Shown here piece by piece: positions 22,038-28,738 of a stretch of 36,676 nt of DNA. This DNA is from Streptomyces pinistramenti. Its GTDB lineage: Bacteria > Actinomycetota > Actinomycetes > Streptomycetales > Streptomycetaceae. Location: contig NZ_JAJCXB010000065.1 in the NCBI RefSeq assembly GCF_020564935.1, forward strand, positions 1 through 36,676, written 5' to 3'. The position numbers were made by a program, and so were the translations under genes. How positions within the stretch are numbered: the stretch's first letter is position 1; every line of letters begins with the position of its first letter. The notes under the pieces were generated by a model. The model saw only the letters and a list, made by a program, of their open reading frames with translations, was not told the DNA's origin and did no database searches.

Positions 22038-23365
22038 TGAGCACGAAGAAGCCGGACCGGAGCCAGGGCGGACAGCGGGACCGGTCAGCGCAGAACGACG
22101 CCGCCGACGCCACAGCGGCAGGCGATTCCCCGTCCGTCGAGCTGTCCCGCCGCCGGCTGCTGGACACCGTCGGCGCCGCGGGCGCGGCCGGTCTCGTCGT
22201 CGGCGGGGCCGGCGGCGCCATAGGGTCGGCCGCCGCCCAGGGCGACGCGCCGGCCGCGCTCGGCTCCATCGGCGCGACGCGGGTGCCGTTCCGCGCGGCG
22301 CGCGCCAAGCAGCAGGCCGGCATCACCACGCCGCTCCAGGCCGCCGGGCATCTGCTCGCCTTCGACCTGGCCCCCGGCAAGGACCGCAAGGCGGCCGCCG
22401 CGCTGCTGCGCCGCTGGTCACGGATGGCCGACGAGCTGATGGCAGGACGGGCTCCGGCCGACGACACCGACGTCGCGCGCGACGCGGGACCGTCCTCGCT
22501 CACCGTCACCTTCGGCTTCGGCCACAGCTTCTTCGGCCGTACGGGCCTGGAGAAGCAGCGGCCCGTGCAGCTCGACCCGCTGCCCGACTTCTCGTCGGAC
22601 GCGCTGGACGCCGGGCGCAGCGAGGGCGATCTGTGGATCCAGATCGGTGCCGACGACGCGCTGGTCGCCTTTCACGCGCTGCGCGCGCTCCAGAAGGAGG
22701 CCGCCGGCACCGCGCGGCTGCGCTGGCAGATGAACGGCTTCAACCGCACGCCGGGCGCCACCGCGCAGCCGCTGACCGCCCGCAACCTCATGGGCCAGAT
22801 CGACGGCACCAACAACCCCAAGCCGTCCGACCAGGACTTCGACGAGCGGATCTTCGTGGGGCGGGACGCCGACCAGGCGTGGATGCGCGGCGGTTCGTAC
22901 GCCGTCGTCCGCCGGATCCGGATGCTCCTGGACGACTGGGAGAAGCGTTCGCGCAACGAACAGGAGCGGGTGATAGGCCGCCGGAAGGCCGGCGGCGCCC
23001 CGCTGACCGGCGGCTCGGAGACCACACCGATGCAGCTGGACAAGACCGGCGCCGACGGGCTCCCGGTCATCCCCGCCAACGCGCACGCCCGGATCGCCGC
23101 GCCGGAGTCGAACCAGGGCGCGGCGCTGCTGCGCCGCCCGTTCTCCTTCCACGACGGGTTCCGCGACGACGGCGCACCCGACGCCGGCCTGCTCTTCATC
23201 TGCTGGCAGGCCGATCCGCTGCGCGCCTTCACCCAGATCCAGCGGAAGCTGGACCGCGGCGACGCGCTGTCGCCGTTCCTGCGGCACGAGGCGAGCGGCC
23301 TGTATGCGGTGCCCCCGGCCCCGGAGCCCGGCGACTACGTCGGACAGCCGTTGCTGGAGGGCTGA
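22037..23365 (+). CDS. dtpA: Tat-exported dye-decolorizing peroxidase DtpA
   Basis: A 442-residue DyP-type heme peroxidase. The twin-arginine signal is SRRRLLDTVGAAGAAG (37-52), with cleavage expected after GSAAAQG. DyP landmarks: the GxxDG motif MGQIDGTNNP with distal D256, proximal heme ligand H350 in ANAHARIAAP, and distal R396 in ADPLRAFTQIQ. In S. lividans, DtpA is a Tat substrate required for maturation of the radical copper oxidase GlxA and for hyphal morphogenesis, together with Sco and ECuC, whose genes are upstream here. The start ATG overlaps the copCD stop. A stable hairpin follows the stop. glxA/cslA are not in the window. Confidence 0.95.
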   Translation: MSTKKPDRSQGGQRDRSAQNDAADATAAGDSPSVELSRRRLLDTVGAAGAAGLVVGGAGGAIGSAAAQGDAPAALGSIGATRVPFRAARAKQQAGITTPLQAAGHLLAFDLAPGKDRKAAAALLRRWSRMADELMAGRAPADDTDVARDAGPSSLTVTFGFGHSFFGRTGLEKQRPVQLDPLPDFSSDALDAGRSEGDLWIQIGADDALVAFHALRALQKEAAGTARLRWQMNGFNRTPGATAQPLTARNLMGQIDGTNNPKPSDQDFDERIFVGRDADQAWMRGGSYAVVRRIRMLLDDWEKRSRNEQERVIGRRKAGGAPLTGGSETTPMQLDKTGADGLPVIPANAHARIAAPESNQGAALLRRPFSFHDGFRDDGAPDAGLLFICWQADPLRAFTQIQRKLDRGDALSPFLRHEASGLYAVPPAPEPGDYVGQPLLEG

Positions 23366-23372
23366 GCCACGG

Positions 23373-23413
23373 CCGGCCCCCCGCGTCCACAGGGTGGCGG
23401 GCGCGGGGGCCGG
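23373..23413 (+). terminator. Terminator of the copper/dtpA operon
   Basis: CCGGCCCCCCGCG (23373-23385) pairs with CGCGGGGGCCGG (23402-23413), with a single bulged C. It lies 8 bp after the dtpA stop and ends the operon before pheA. Confidence 0.7.
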
Positions 23414-23513
23414 TCTGTGGACGGAGCCCGCAGGGGCCTGCCGGGTCTCGGTATCGTGAGCGCACAGGGAGATCGGCGGGACGTCCCCGCAAGAACGCGA
23501 GGGAGACACCTGC

Positions 23514-24440
23514 ATGTCGGCCAGTCGCTACACCTATCTCGGCCCGGCGGGCACCTTTACGGAGGCGGCGCTGCGCACGCTCCCCGAATCGGCGACCCGC
23601 GAGCTGGTGCCGATGGTGTCCGTACCGGCCGCACTGGACGCGGTGCGCAGCGGCGAGGCCGCCGGCGCGCTGGTCCCGATCGAGAACTCCGTCGAGGGCG
23701 GCGTGACCACCACCCTGGACGAACTCGCCGCGGGCGAACCGCTGATGATCTACCGCGAGGTACTGCTGCCGATCGCCTTCGCGCTGCTGGTGCGCCCCGG
23801 TACGGCACTGTCCGACGTCAAGACGGTGACCGGGCACCCCGTCGCGCAGCCGCAGGTCCGCAAGTGGCTGGCGGCCCATCTCCCGGAAGCGGCCTGGGAG
23901 TCGGCGGCGTCGAACGCGGACGGCGCGCGGCTGGTCCAGGAGGGCCGCTACGACGGCGCGTTCGCCGGGGAGTTCGCCGCGGCGACGTACGGCCTGGAGC
24001 CGCTGGTCACCGACATCCATGACGCGCAGAACGCCGCCACCCGCTTCGTCCTGGTCGGCCGCCCGGCCCGGCCCGCCGCGCCCACCGGCGCGGACAAGAC
24101 CTCGGTGGCGCTGTGGCTGCGCGCCGACCACCCCGGTGCGCTCCTTGAGCTGCTCCAGGAGTACGCGGTCCGCGGCGTGAACATGATGCGTATCGAGTCC
24201 CGCCCGACCGGCGAGGGCATCGGCCGCTACTGCTTCTCGGTGGACTGCGAGGGCCACATCACCGACCGCCGGGTCAGCGAGGTGCTGATGGGGCTCAAGC
24301 GGGTGTGCCGCGAGGTGCGCTTCCTGGGCTCGTACCCGCGCGCCGACCAGGTGGCGGCGACGGTGCGCCCGGACATGACGGACGCGGCGTTCACCGATGC
24401 GTCGGACTGGCTGACGCGTTGCCTCGACGGCCGGTCCTGA
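23514..24440 (+). CDS. pheA: Prephenate dehydratase
   Basis: A 308-residue monofunctional enzyme converting prephenate to phenylpyruvate in phenylalanine biosynthesis. The periplasmic-binding-protein-like catalytic domain (about 5-185) contains YLGPAGTFTEAAL, the PIENSVEGGV block (55-64) and the catalytic T-R-F triplet at 176-178 (NAATRFVLVGR). A regulatory ACT domain (about 195-280) begins TSVALWLRADHPGALLELLQ and has the ESRP motif (228-231) that binds phenylalanine for feedback inhibition. GAGGGAGA precedes ATG 23514. It stands alone between two regulatory gaps. The length is normal for actinobacterial PheA. Confidence 0.97.
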   Translation: MSASRYTYLGPAGTFTEAALRTLPESATRELVPMVSVPAALDAVRSGEAAGALVPIENSVEGGVTTTLDELAAGEPLMIYREVLLPIAFALLVRPGTALSDVKTVTGHPVAQPQVRKWLAAHLPEAAWESAASNADGARLVQEGRYDGAFAGEFAAATYGLEPLVTDIHDAQNAATRFVLVGRPARPAAPTGADKTSVALWLRADHPGALLELLQEYAVRGVNMMRIESRPTGEGIGRYCFSVDCEGHITDRRVSEVLMGLKRVCREVRFLGSYPRADQVAATVRPDMTDAAFTDASDWLTRCLDGRS

Positions 24441-24520
24441 CCGCTGGACCGGGGACCGGCGGGACGCCGTCGGGCCCGGCCGGACGTACCCGACCTGGGG
24501 CTTTCGCCGGGGTGTGGAGA

Positions 24521-24853
24521 CTGTCCACAAAGTTATCCACAGGCGTGAGTCTCGACCTGTGGGTAAGTCGACATGGGGGTCGACATGCGAGTCGGACAAG
24601 GTCGACAAATCACCCTGGCGCCCTCACATCGCTCCACAGGCCCCCACATCCCCCGAAGTGGGCCGCGTCAGCACAATTCCCGCGACCAATCCTTTAGGGC
24701 GAGGCAACCCCACACGAAAGAGCGGGTGAACGGGGTTTGGACAACAAATCCATAGCGGACGATTCACCTACCGGAACGAGGAGTTCCGAGTTCCACAGTT
24801 TTCACACACAGCCTGTGGATAAGAATCCCCGAACTCTCCTCCCCTGTGGACAA
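24521..24853. other. DnaA-box cluster
   Basis: Nonamers related to the DnaA box TTGTCCACA/TTATCCACA: CTGTCCACA (24521-24529, +, one mismatch), TTATCCACA (24533-24541, +, exact), TTACCCACA (24558-24566, -, one mismatch), TTGTCCAAA (24736-24744, -, one mismatch), TTATCCACA (24814-24822, -, exact), TTGTCCACA (24845-24853, -, exact). A two-mismatch box lies at 24904-24912. TTGTCCACA is the preferred Streptomyces form. The flanking genes are pheA and serS, not dnaA, so this is not oriC. It may be the counterpart of the high-affinity D78 cluster of S. coelicolor. Confidence 0.7.
24567..24607. repeat. Four helically phased GTCGAC-type repeats
   Basis: GTCGACAT, GTCGACAT, GTCGGACA and GTCGACAA start at 24567, 24579, 24591 and 24601, with spacings of 12, 12 and 10 bp. 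They begin inside the DnaA-box cluster, one base after the third box. The near-helical spacing suggests cooperative protein binding on one face of the DNA. Confidence 0.6.
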
Positions 24854-25080
24854 CTCGGGTTTTCCCCAGCCGCCGAAGCCCCGGAATCCCCTCTCGCCGC
24901 CCTCCGTCCACACCTTGCCAACTCCCTCCGTACAGCCCGTTGATCACCGGGCGGCGCGCGCGCCCGCCGAATCCGGCCAGGAAATTCTCCGGCGAGATTC
25001 AGCCACTCCCGAGCCGCACCCCGGAGACACCCACGGACCCACGAGCGCGTTTCGCATCGCTTTGCCGGAGATCTTGACGG

Positions 25081-25132
25081 CACTCCGGCAGGCACTTCGC
25101 CATCACTTCGGCGCGCACTTCACCGCCACTCC
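25081..25132. repeat. Five phased CACTYC repeats in the serS upstream region
   Basis: CACTCC or CACTTC begins at 25081, 25093, 25104, 25116 and 25127, a period of 11-12 bp, about 150 bp before serS. The array continues no further in either direction. It could bind a regulator of serS or form a bend. Confidence 0.5.
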
Positions 25133-25267
25133 GACGGCGCTTTCCGCTCGCCTTCCCCTCGCCATCGACCGCATTCCCGCCTCCTCACCACAAAAGAATA
25201 AACAATCCCAAAACGGACATAACGCCTGCCGTGAAATATCGCGTCGAGCGCCCCGGCCCGTCCCCGG

Positions 25268-25273
25268 TAGCCT
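25268..25273 (+). promoter_or_regulatory. -10 element for a leaderless serS transcript
   Basis: TAGCCT lies exactly six bases before the serS GTG (25280). With transcription starting at the G of GTG, serS mRNA would be leaderless; the intervening bases are all G. No -35 of good quality is seen. Confidence 0.5.
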
Positions 25274-25279
25274 GGGGGG

Positions 25280-26569
25280 GTGATTGACCTTCGCCTGCTT
25301 CGTGAGGACCCCGACCGTGTGCGCGCCTCCCAGCGCGCCCGTGGAGAGGACGTCGAGCTCGTCGACGCGCTTCTCTCCGCCGACGAGCGGAGCAGGTCGT
25401 CCAGCATCCGCTTCGACGAGCTGCGCGCCGAGCAGAAGGCGCTCGGCAAGCTCATCCCCAAGGCCACGGGCGACGAGAAGGCCGTGCTGCTGAAGAAGGC
25501 CGGCGAACTGTCCGCCGCCGTCAAGGAAGCCGACGCCGCGCAGGACGAGGCCAAGGCCGAGACCCAGGACCTGCTGCGCAAGCTCGGCAACCTCGTCCAC
25601 CCGGACGTCCCCGTGGGCGGCGAGGAGGACTTCACCGTCCTGGAAACCCTCGGCACCCGCCGCGACTTCGCCGCCGAGGGCTTCGAGCCCAGGGACCACC
25701 TGGAGATCGGCGAACTGCTCGGCGCGATCGACGTCGAGCGCGGCGCCAAGGTCTCCGGCTCGCGCTTCTACTACCTCACCGGCGTCGGCGCGCTCCTGGA
25801 GCTGGCGCTCGTCAACGCCGCCATCGCGCAGGCCACCGCGGCCGGTTTCACGCCGATGCTGACCCCGGCGCTGGTCCGCCCGCGCGCCATGGAGGGCACC
25901 GGCTTCCTCGGCCAGGCGGCCGAGAACGTCTACCACCTGGAGAAGGACGACTACTACCTGGTCGGCACCTCCGAGGTCCCGCTCGCCGCGTACCACATGG
26001 ACGAGATCGTCGACGCGTCCAAGCTCCCGCTGCGCTACGCCGGTTTCTCGCCGTGCTTCCGCCGCGAGGCCGGCACGTACGGCAAGGACACCCGCGGCAT
26101 CTTCCGGGTCCACCAGTTCGACAAGGTGGAGATGTTCTCCTACGTCGCGCCGGACGACGCGCAGGCCGAGCACCAGCGCCTGCTGGACTGGGAGAAGCAG
26201 TGGCTGACCGGCCTGGAGCTGCCGTTCCAGGTGATCGACGTCGCCACCGGTGACCTCGGCGCCTCGGCCTCCCGTAAGTTCGACTGCGAGGCGTGGATCC
26301 CGACCCAGGGCAAGTACCGCGAGCTGACCTCGGCCTCGAACTGCAACGAGTTCCAGGCCCGCCGCCTCTCCGTCCGGATGCGCGAGAACGTCGAGGGCAA
26401 GCAGAAGGTCTCGCCGCTGGCGACGCTGAACGGCACGCTCTGCGCCGTCCCGCGCACCATCGTGGCGATCTTCGAGAACCACCAGCAGGCGGACGGCTCC
26501 GTGCGCGTCCCCGAGGTGCTCCGTCCCTACCTGGGCGGCCGCGAGATCCTGGAGCCCGTCGCCAAGTGA
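25280..26569 (+). CDS. serS: Seryl-tRNA synthetase
   Basis: A 429-residue class II aminoacyl-tRNA synthetase that charges tRNA-Ser (and tRNA-Sec where present). The N-terminal coiled-coil arm (about 25-105, with LIPKATGDEKAVLLKKAGEL) reads the tRNA variable arm. The catalytic core shows TSEVPLAAYH, motif 2 FRREAGTYGKDTRGIFRVHQ and motif 3 as LNGTLCAVPRTIVAIFENHQ, then VPEVLRPYLGG. Length is standard. The start GTG gives MIDLRLLREDPDRVRASQRA, the normal N-terminus; it has a G-run but no true Shine-Dalgarno and a -10 six bases upstream. Its TGA overlaps the following gene's GTG (GTGA), so the HAD hydrolase is coupled to it. Confidence 0.97.
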   Translation: MIDLRLLREDPDRVRASQRARGEDVELVDALLSADERSRSSSIRFDELRAEQKALGKLIPKATGDEKAVLLKKAGELSAAVKEADAAQDEAKAETQDLLRKLGNLVHPDVPVGGEEDFTVLETLGTRRDFAAEGFEPRDHLEIGELLGAIDVERGAKVSGSRFYYLTGVGALLELALVNAAIAQATAAGFTPMLTPALVRPRAMEGTGFLGQAAENVYHLEKDDYYLVGTSEVPLAAYHMDEIVDASKLPLRYAGFSPCFRREAGTYGKDTRGIFRVHQFDKVEMFSYVAPDDAQAEHQRLLDWEKQWLTGLELPFQVIDVATGDLGASASRKFDCEAWIPTQGKYRELTSASNCNEFQARRLSVRMRENVEGKQKVSPLATLNGTLCAVPRTIVAIFENHQQADGSVRVPEVLRPYLGGREILEPVAK

Positions 26570-27396
26570 CCGCCGCAGCCCCGGACGCTGCCCCGGCAGC
26601 GCCGTACAAACTCATCGCGACGGACCTCGACGGAACGCTGCTGCGGCACGACGGGACCGTCTCGGAGCGCACCCGCGCGGCGCTCACCACGGCCACCGCG
26701 GCGGGCGCGGCGCACATCGTCGTCACCGGCCGCGCGGTGCCCTGGACCCGGCACATCCTCGATGCGCTCGACTACCAGGGGCTCGCGGTGTGCGGGCAGG
26801 GCGCGCAGGTCTACCACGCGGGTGAGCACCGGCTGCTGACGTCCGTGACCCTGGACCGCCGGCTCGCCGAACTCGCGCTGGCCAAGATCGAGACGGAGAC
26901 CGGCCCGCTGCGGCTGGCCGCGAGCCGGGACGGCCTGGCGGGCGAGGTGCTGATCGGCCCCGGCTACCGCCTCACGGAAGGCCCGCTGCCGAGCATCTTG
27001 GTGGACGACCCCCATGACCTGTGGTCGGCGCCGGTCAACAAGGTCTACCTCCAGCACCCCACGCTGGGCGACGACGCGCTGGCACAGGCCGCGCGCGCGG
27101 CGGCCGGTGATCTCGTCGGGGTGACGGTCTCCGGGCCCGGCATCGTCGAGCTGCTGCCGCTCGGCCTGACCAAGGCCACCGGTCTTTCGCTGGCCGCCCG
27201 CCGCCTCGGCGTCAAGGGCGGCGAGACCCTCGCCTTCGGCGACATGCCCAACGACCTCGCGATGTTCGCCTGGGCCGCGCACGGCGTCGCCATGGCCAAC
27301 GCGCACGACGAACTGAAGGCCGTCGCCGACGAGATCACCGCGTCCAACGAGGACGACGGCATCGCGGTGGTGCTGGAGCGGCTGTACGGGCGCTGA
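26566..27396 (+). CDS. HAD-superfamily (Cof-type, class IIB) hydrolase
   Basis: A 276-residue phosphatase of the Cof group. Motif I is IATDLDGTLL (D20, D22), motif II HIVVTGRAVP, and motif IV GGETLAFGDMPNDLAMFAWA with the two metal-binding Asp residues; the C2 cap lies between about 85 and 195. Related enzymes dephosphorylate sugar phosphates, FMN or pyridoxal phosphate. The substrate here cannot be read from the sequence. The GTG at 26566 overlaps the serS stop by 4 bp. This coupling to serS is conserved in Streptomyces as I recall, which may mean a housekeeping role. Confidence 0.92.
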   Translation: MTAAAPDAAPAAPYKLIATDLDGTLLRHDGTVSERTRAALTTATAAGAAHIVVTGRAVPWTRHILDALDYQGLAVCGQGAQVYHAGEHRLLTSVTLDRRLAELALAKIETETGPLRLAASRDGLAGEVLIGPGYRLTEGPLPSILVDDPHDLWSAPVNKVYLQHPTLGDDALAQAARAAAGDLVGVTVSGPGIVELLPLGLTKATGLSLAARRLGVKGGETLAFGDMPNDLAMFAWAAHGVAMANAHDELKAVADEITASNEDDGIAVVLERLYGR

Positions 27397-27414
27397 GCCC
27401 CGGCGCCCGAGCGG

Positions 27415-28467
27415 TCAACGGCGCCTTCCCTGCGGCCGCTTGGGGGCGGCGGCGACGAACGGCCCGGCGCCCTTGACGTGCCGGATCCGCGGCGCGCTCT
27501 CCATCGTCCGCACTCCGGGCAGCGCCGCGATGCGGCTGGTCAGATACGTGTAGAGGGCGCGGACGTCGCGGCACACCACCGAGGCGAAGAGGTTGTTCGG
27601 GCCGGTGGTGGCGCAGGCGAACGCGACCTCCGGGTGCGTCGCCAACGCGGCTCCTGCGGCGGCCAGTTCGGCCGGTGCGACGGACATCCACAGCGCGACC
27701 GTCACGCCGTACCCGAAGCGGCGTATGTCGTAGTCGACGTCGAAGTAGAGGACACCGTTGGCCTGGAGTTCGGCGAGCCGGCGGCGCACGGTGGTGGGCG
27801 ACCAGCCGGTGGCCGCGGCCAGTTCGGCGGGCGGCGTACGGCCGTCCCGGGCGAGCACGTCGAGCATCCTGCGGTCGTCGGCGCCGAGCGCGACCGGGGC
27901 GGGGCCGGTGTCGGGCTGCGGCGTTTCGTCCGGGCCCGGCACGGGTGCGGGGCCCGCGGGCGGGCGCGTCCCGCCGAGCCGGGCGATCTGCTCGTCGGTG
28001 AGCACACCCGCCTTGTTGACCAGGCTCTGGGCGCCGCCGTAGAACTCGTGCAGCAGGCAGTGGGCGGTGACGCCGACCACGCTCGGGGTGCGCGGCAGCT
28101 TCTCCAGCAGGAGTGCGTCGCTGTGCTCGCTGTTCGACGCCCGGCACACCGCGGCGATCTCCGTCCCGCCCGATGTCAGGCTCACCCAGGTGGTGTCCGA
28201 CCTGCGGGCCAGCGCCTCGGCCACCGGAACGGCGGCGTCCGGCGCGCACTGGACCCGTACCAGCCACTCCACCTCGCCGAGCGTCGCCGGATCGGTCAGG
28301 CCCAGTACCTTGAGCGTGCCGGCCGTACGGTGCCGGGTGTAGCGCCTGGCGACGGTCTGGTCGGAGACGCCCAGGGCCGTGGCGATGCGGCTGAAGGGCG
28401 CCCGTCCGTCGAGCTGCAGCGCATGGATGAGCTGCCGGTCGAAGGCGTCGTACCTGTCGGATATCAC
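27415..28467 (-). CDS. Lrp/AsnC-family regulator with two HTH-effector modules
   Basis: A 350-residue protein, about twice the usual Lrp length. Module 1: HTH at about 8-57 (FDRQLIHALQLDGRAPFSRI, then VSDQTVARRYTRHRTAG) and a RAM-like effector domain at about 65-145. Module 2: HTH at about 193-245 (DDRRMLDVLARDGRTPPAEL, then WSPTTVRRRLAELQANGVLY) and a second effector domain at about 250-330. Fused double AsnC proteins of this kind occur in actinobacteria and may act as pseudo-dimers on amino-acid or small-molecule signals. GTG 28467 is six bases after TAGGGT on its strand, so the mRNA is probably leaderless. It is divergent from a DHA2 exporter, its likely target. Confidence 0.9.
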   Translation of the reverse strand: MISDRYDAFDRQLIHALQLDGRAPFSRIATALGVSDQTVARRYTRHRTAGTLKVLGLTDPATLGEVEWLVRVQCAPDAAVPVAEALARRSDTTWVSLTSGGTEIAAVCRASNSEHSDALLLEKLPRTPSVVGVTAHCLLHEFYGGAQSLVNKAGVLTDEQIARLGGTRPPAGPAPVPGPDETPQPDTGPAPVALGADDRRMLDVLARDGRTPPAELAAATGWSPTTVRRRLAELQANGVLYFDVDYDIRRFGYGVTVALWMSVAPAELAAAGAALATHPEVAFACATTGPNNLFASVVCRDVRALYTYLTSRIAALPGVRTMESAPRIRHVKGAGPFVAAAPKRPQGRRR

Positions 28468-28492
28468 CGTTCGACCCTACTGCGTGTCGGAT
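28455..28492. promoter_or_regulatory. Candidate autoregulatory repeats around the lrp -10
   Basis: TGTCGGAT occurs at 28455-28462 and again at 28485-28492, 30 bp (about three helical turns) apart. The -10 TAGGGT (28474-28479 on the minus strand) and the lrp start codon lie between or within them. Spacing by whole turns is typical of Lrp sites. Confidence 0.4.
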
Positions 28493-28521
28493 TACGCCAC
28501 TGCCGACGAACTGGCTGGGAG

Positions 28522-28542
28522 ATCCGCCCCCGTAGGGCGGAT
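28522..28542. promoter_or_regulatory. Inverted repeat in the lrp/exporter divergent region
   Basis: ATCCGCCC (28522-28529) and GGGCGGAT (28535-28542) are perfect reverse complements with a 5-bp spacer. It lies 55 bp from the lrp start and about 200 bp before the exporter, so it could control either. Confidence 0.4.
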
Positions 28543-28738
28543 TGTGGGCGATGCACCGACCACGGGCACCGACTTCAGGACCCGAGGGGGCACAGCCCGC
28601 TGCCGCACTCTGCGGCCGCATCGCACGGCCCGATACCGCGGCCGGCACCACACCCGGATCCGCCGCCGGAAATCCCTGGCCGGATCCCACCCGACACCAC
28701 GGCCGGCCGCACCGGCCGGACCACAACGGAGGACTCTC

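Larger units (their letters stand above)
24441..25279. other. 839-bp pheA-serS intergenic region with DnaA boxes and phased repeats
   Basis: No gene or tRNA is seen. The left half (24520-24860) carries a cluster of DnaA-box nonamers and a set of GTCGAC repeats. The right half has a phased CACTYC array (25081-25132), then an AT-rich stretch (25190-25235) and the serS promoter. Its low coding potential and unusual length for this gene-dense area mark it as a regulatory or replication-control segment. Confidence 0.6.

Noticed and set aside
25079..25200. T-box leader for serS
   Set aside because: No T-box antiterminator core or specifier stem is recognisable and serS appears leaderless; actinobacterial T-boxes mainly precede ileS.
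24441..25279. Chromosomal oriC or a parS site in the DnaA-box region
   Set aside because: No dnaA/dnaN flanks it, box number is far below a Streptomyces oriC, and no GTTTCACGTGAAAC-like parS is present.
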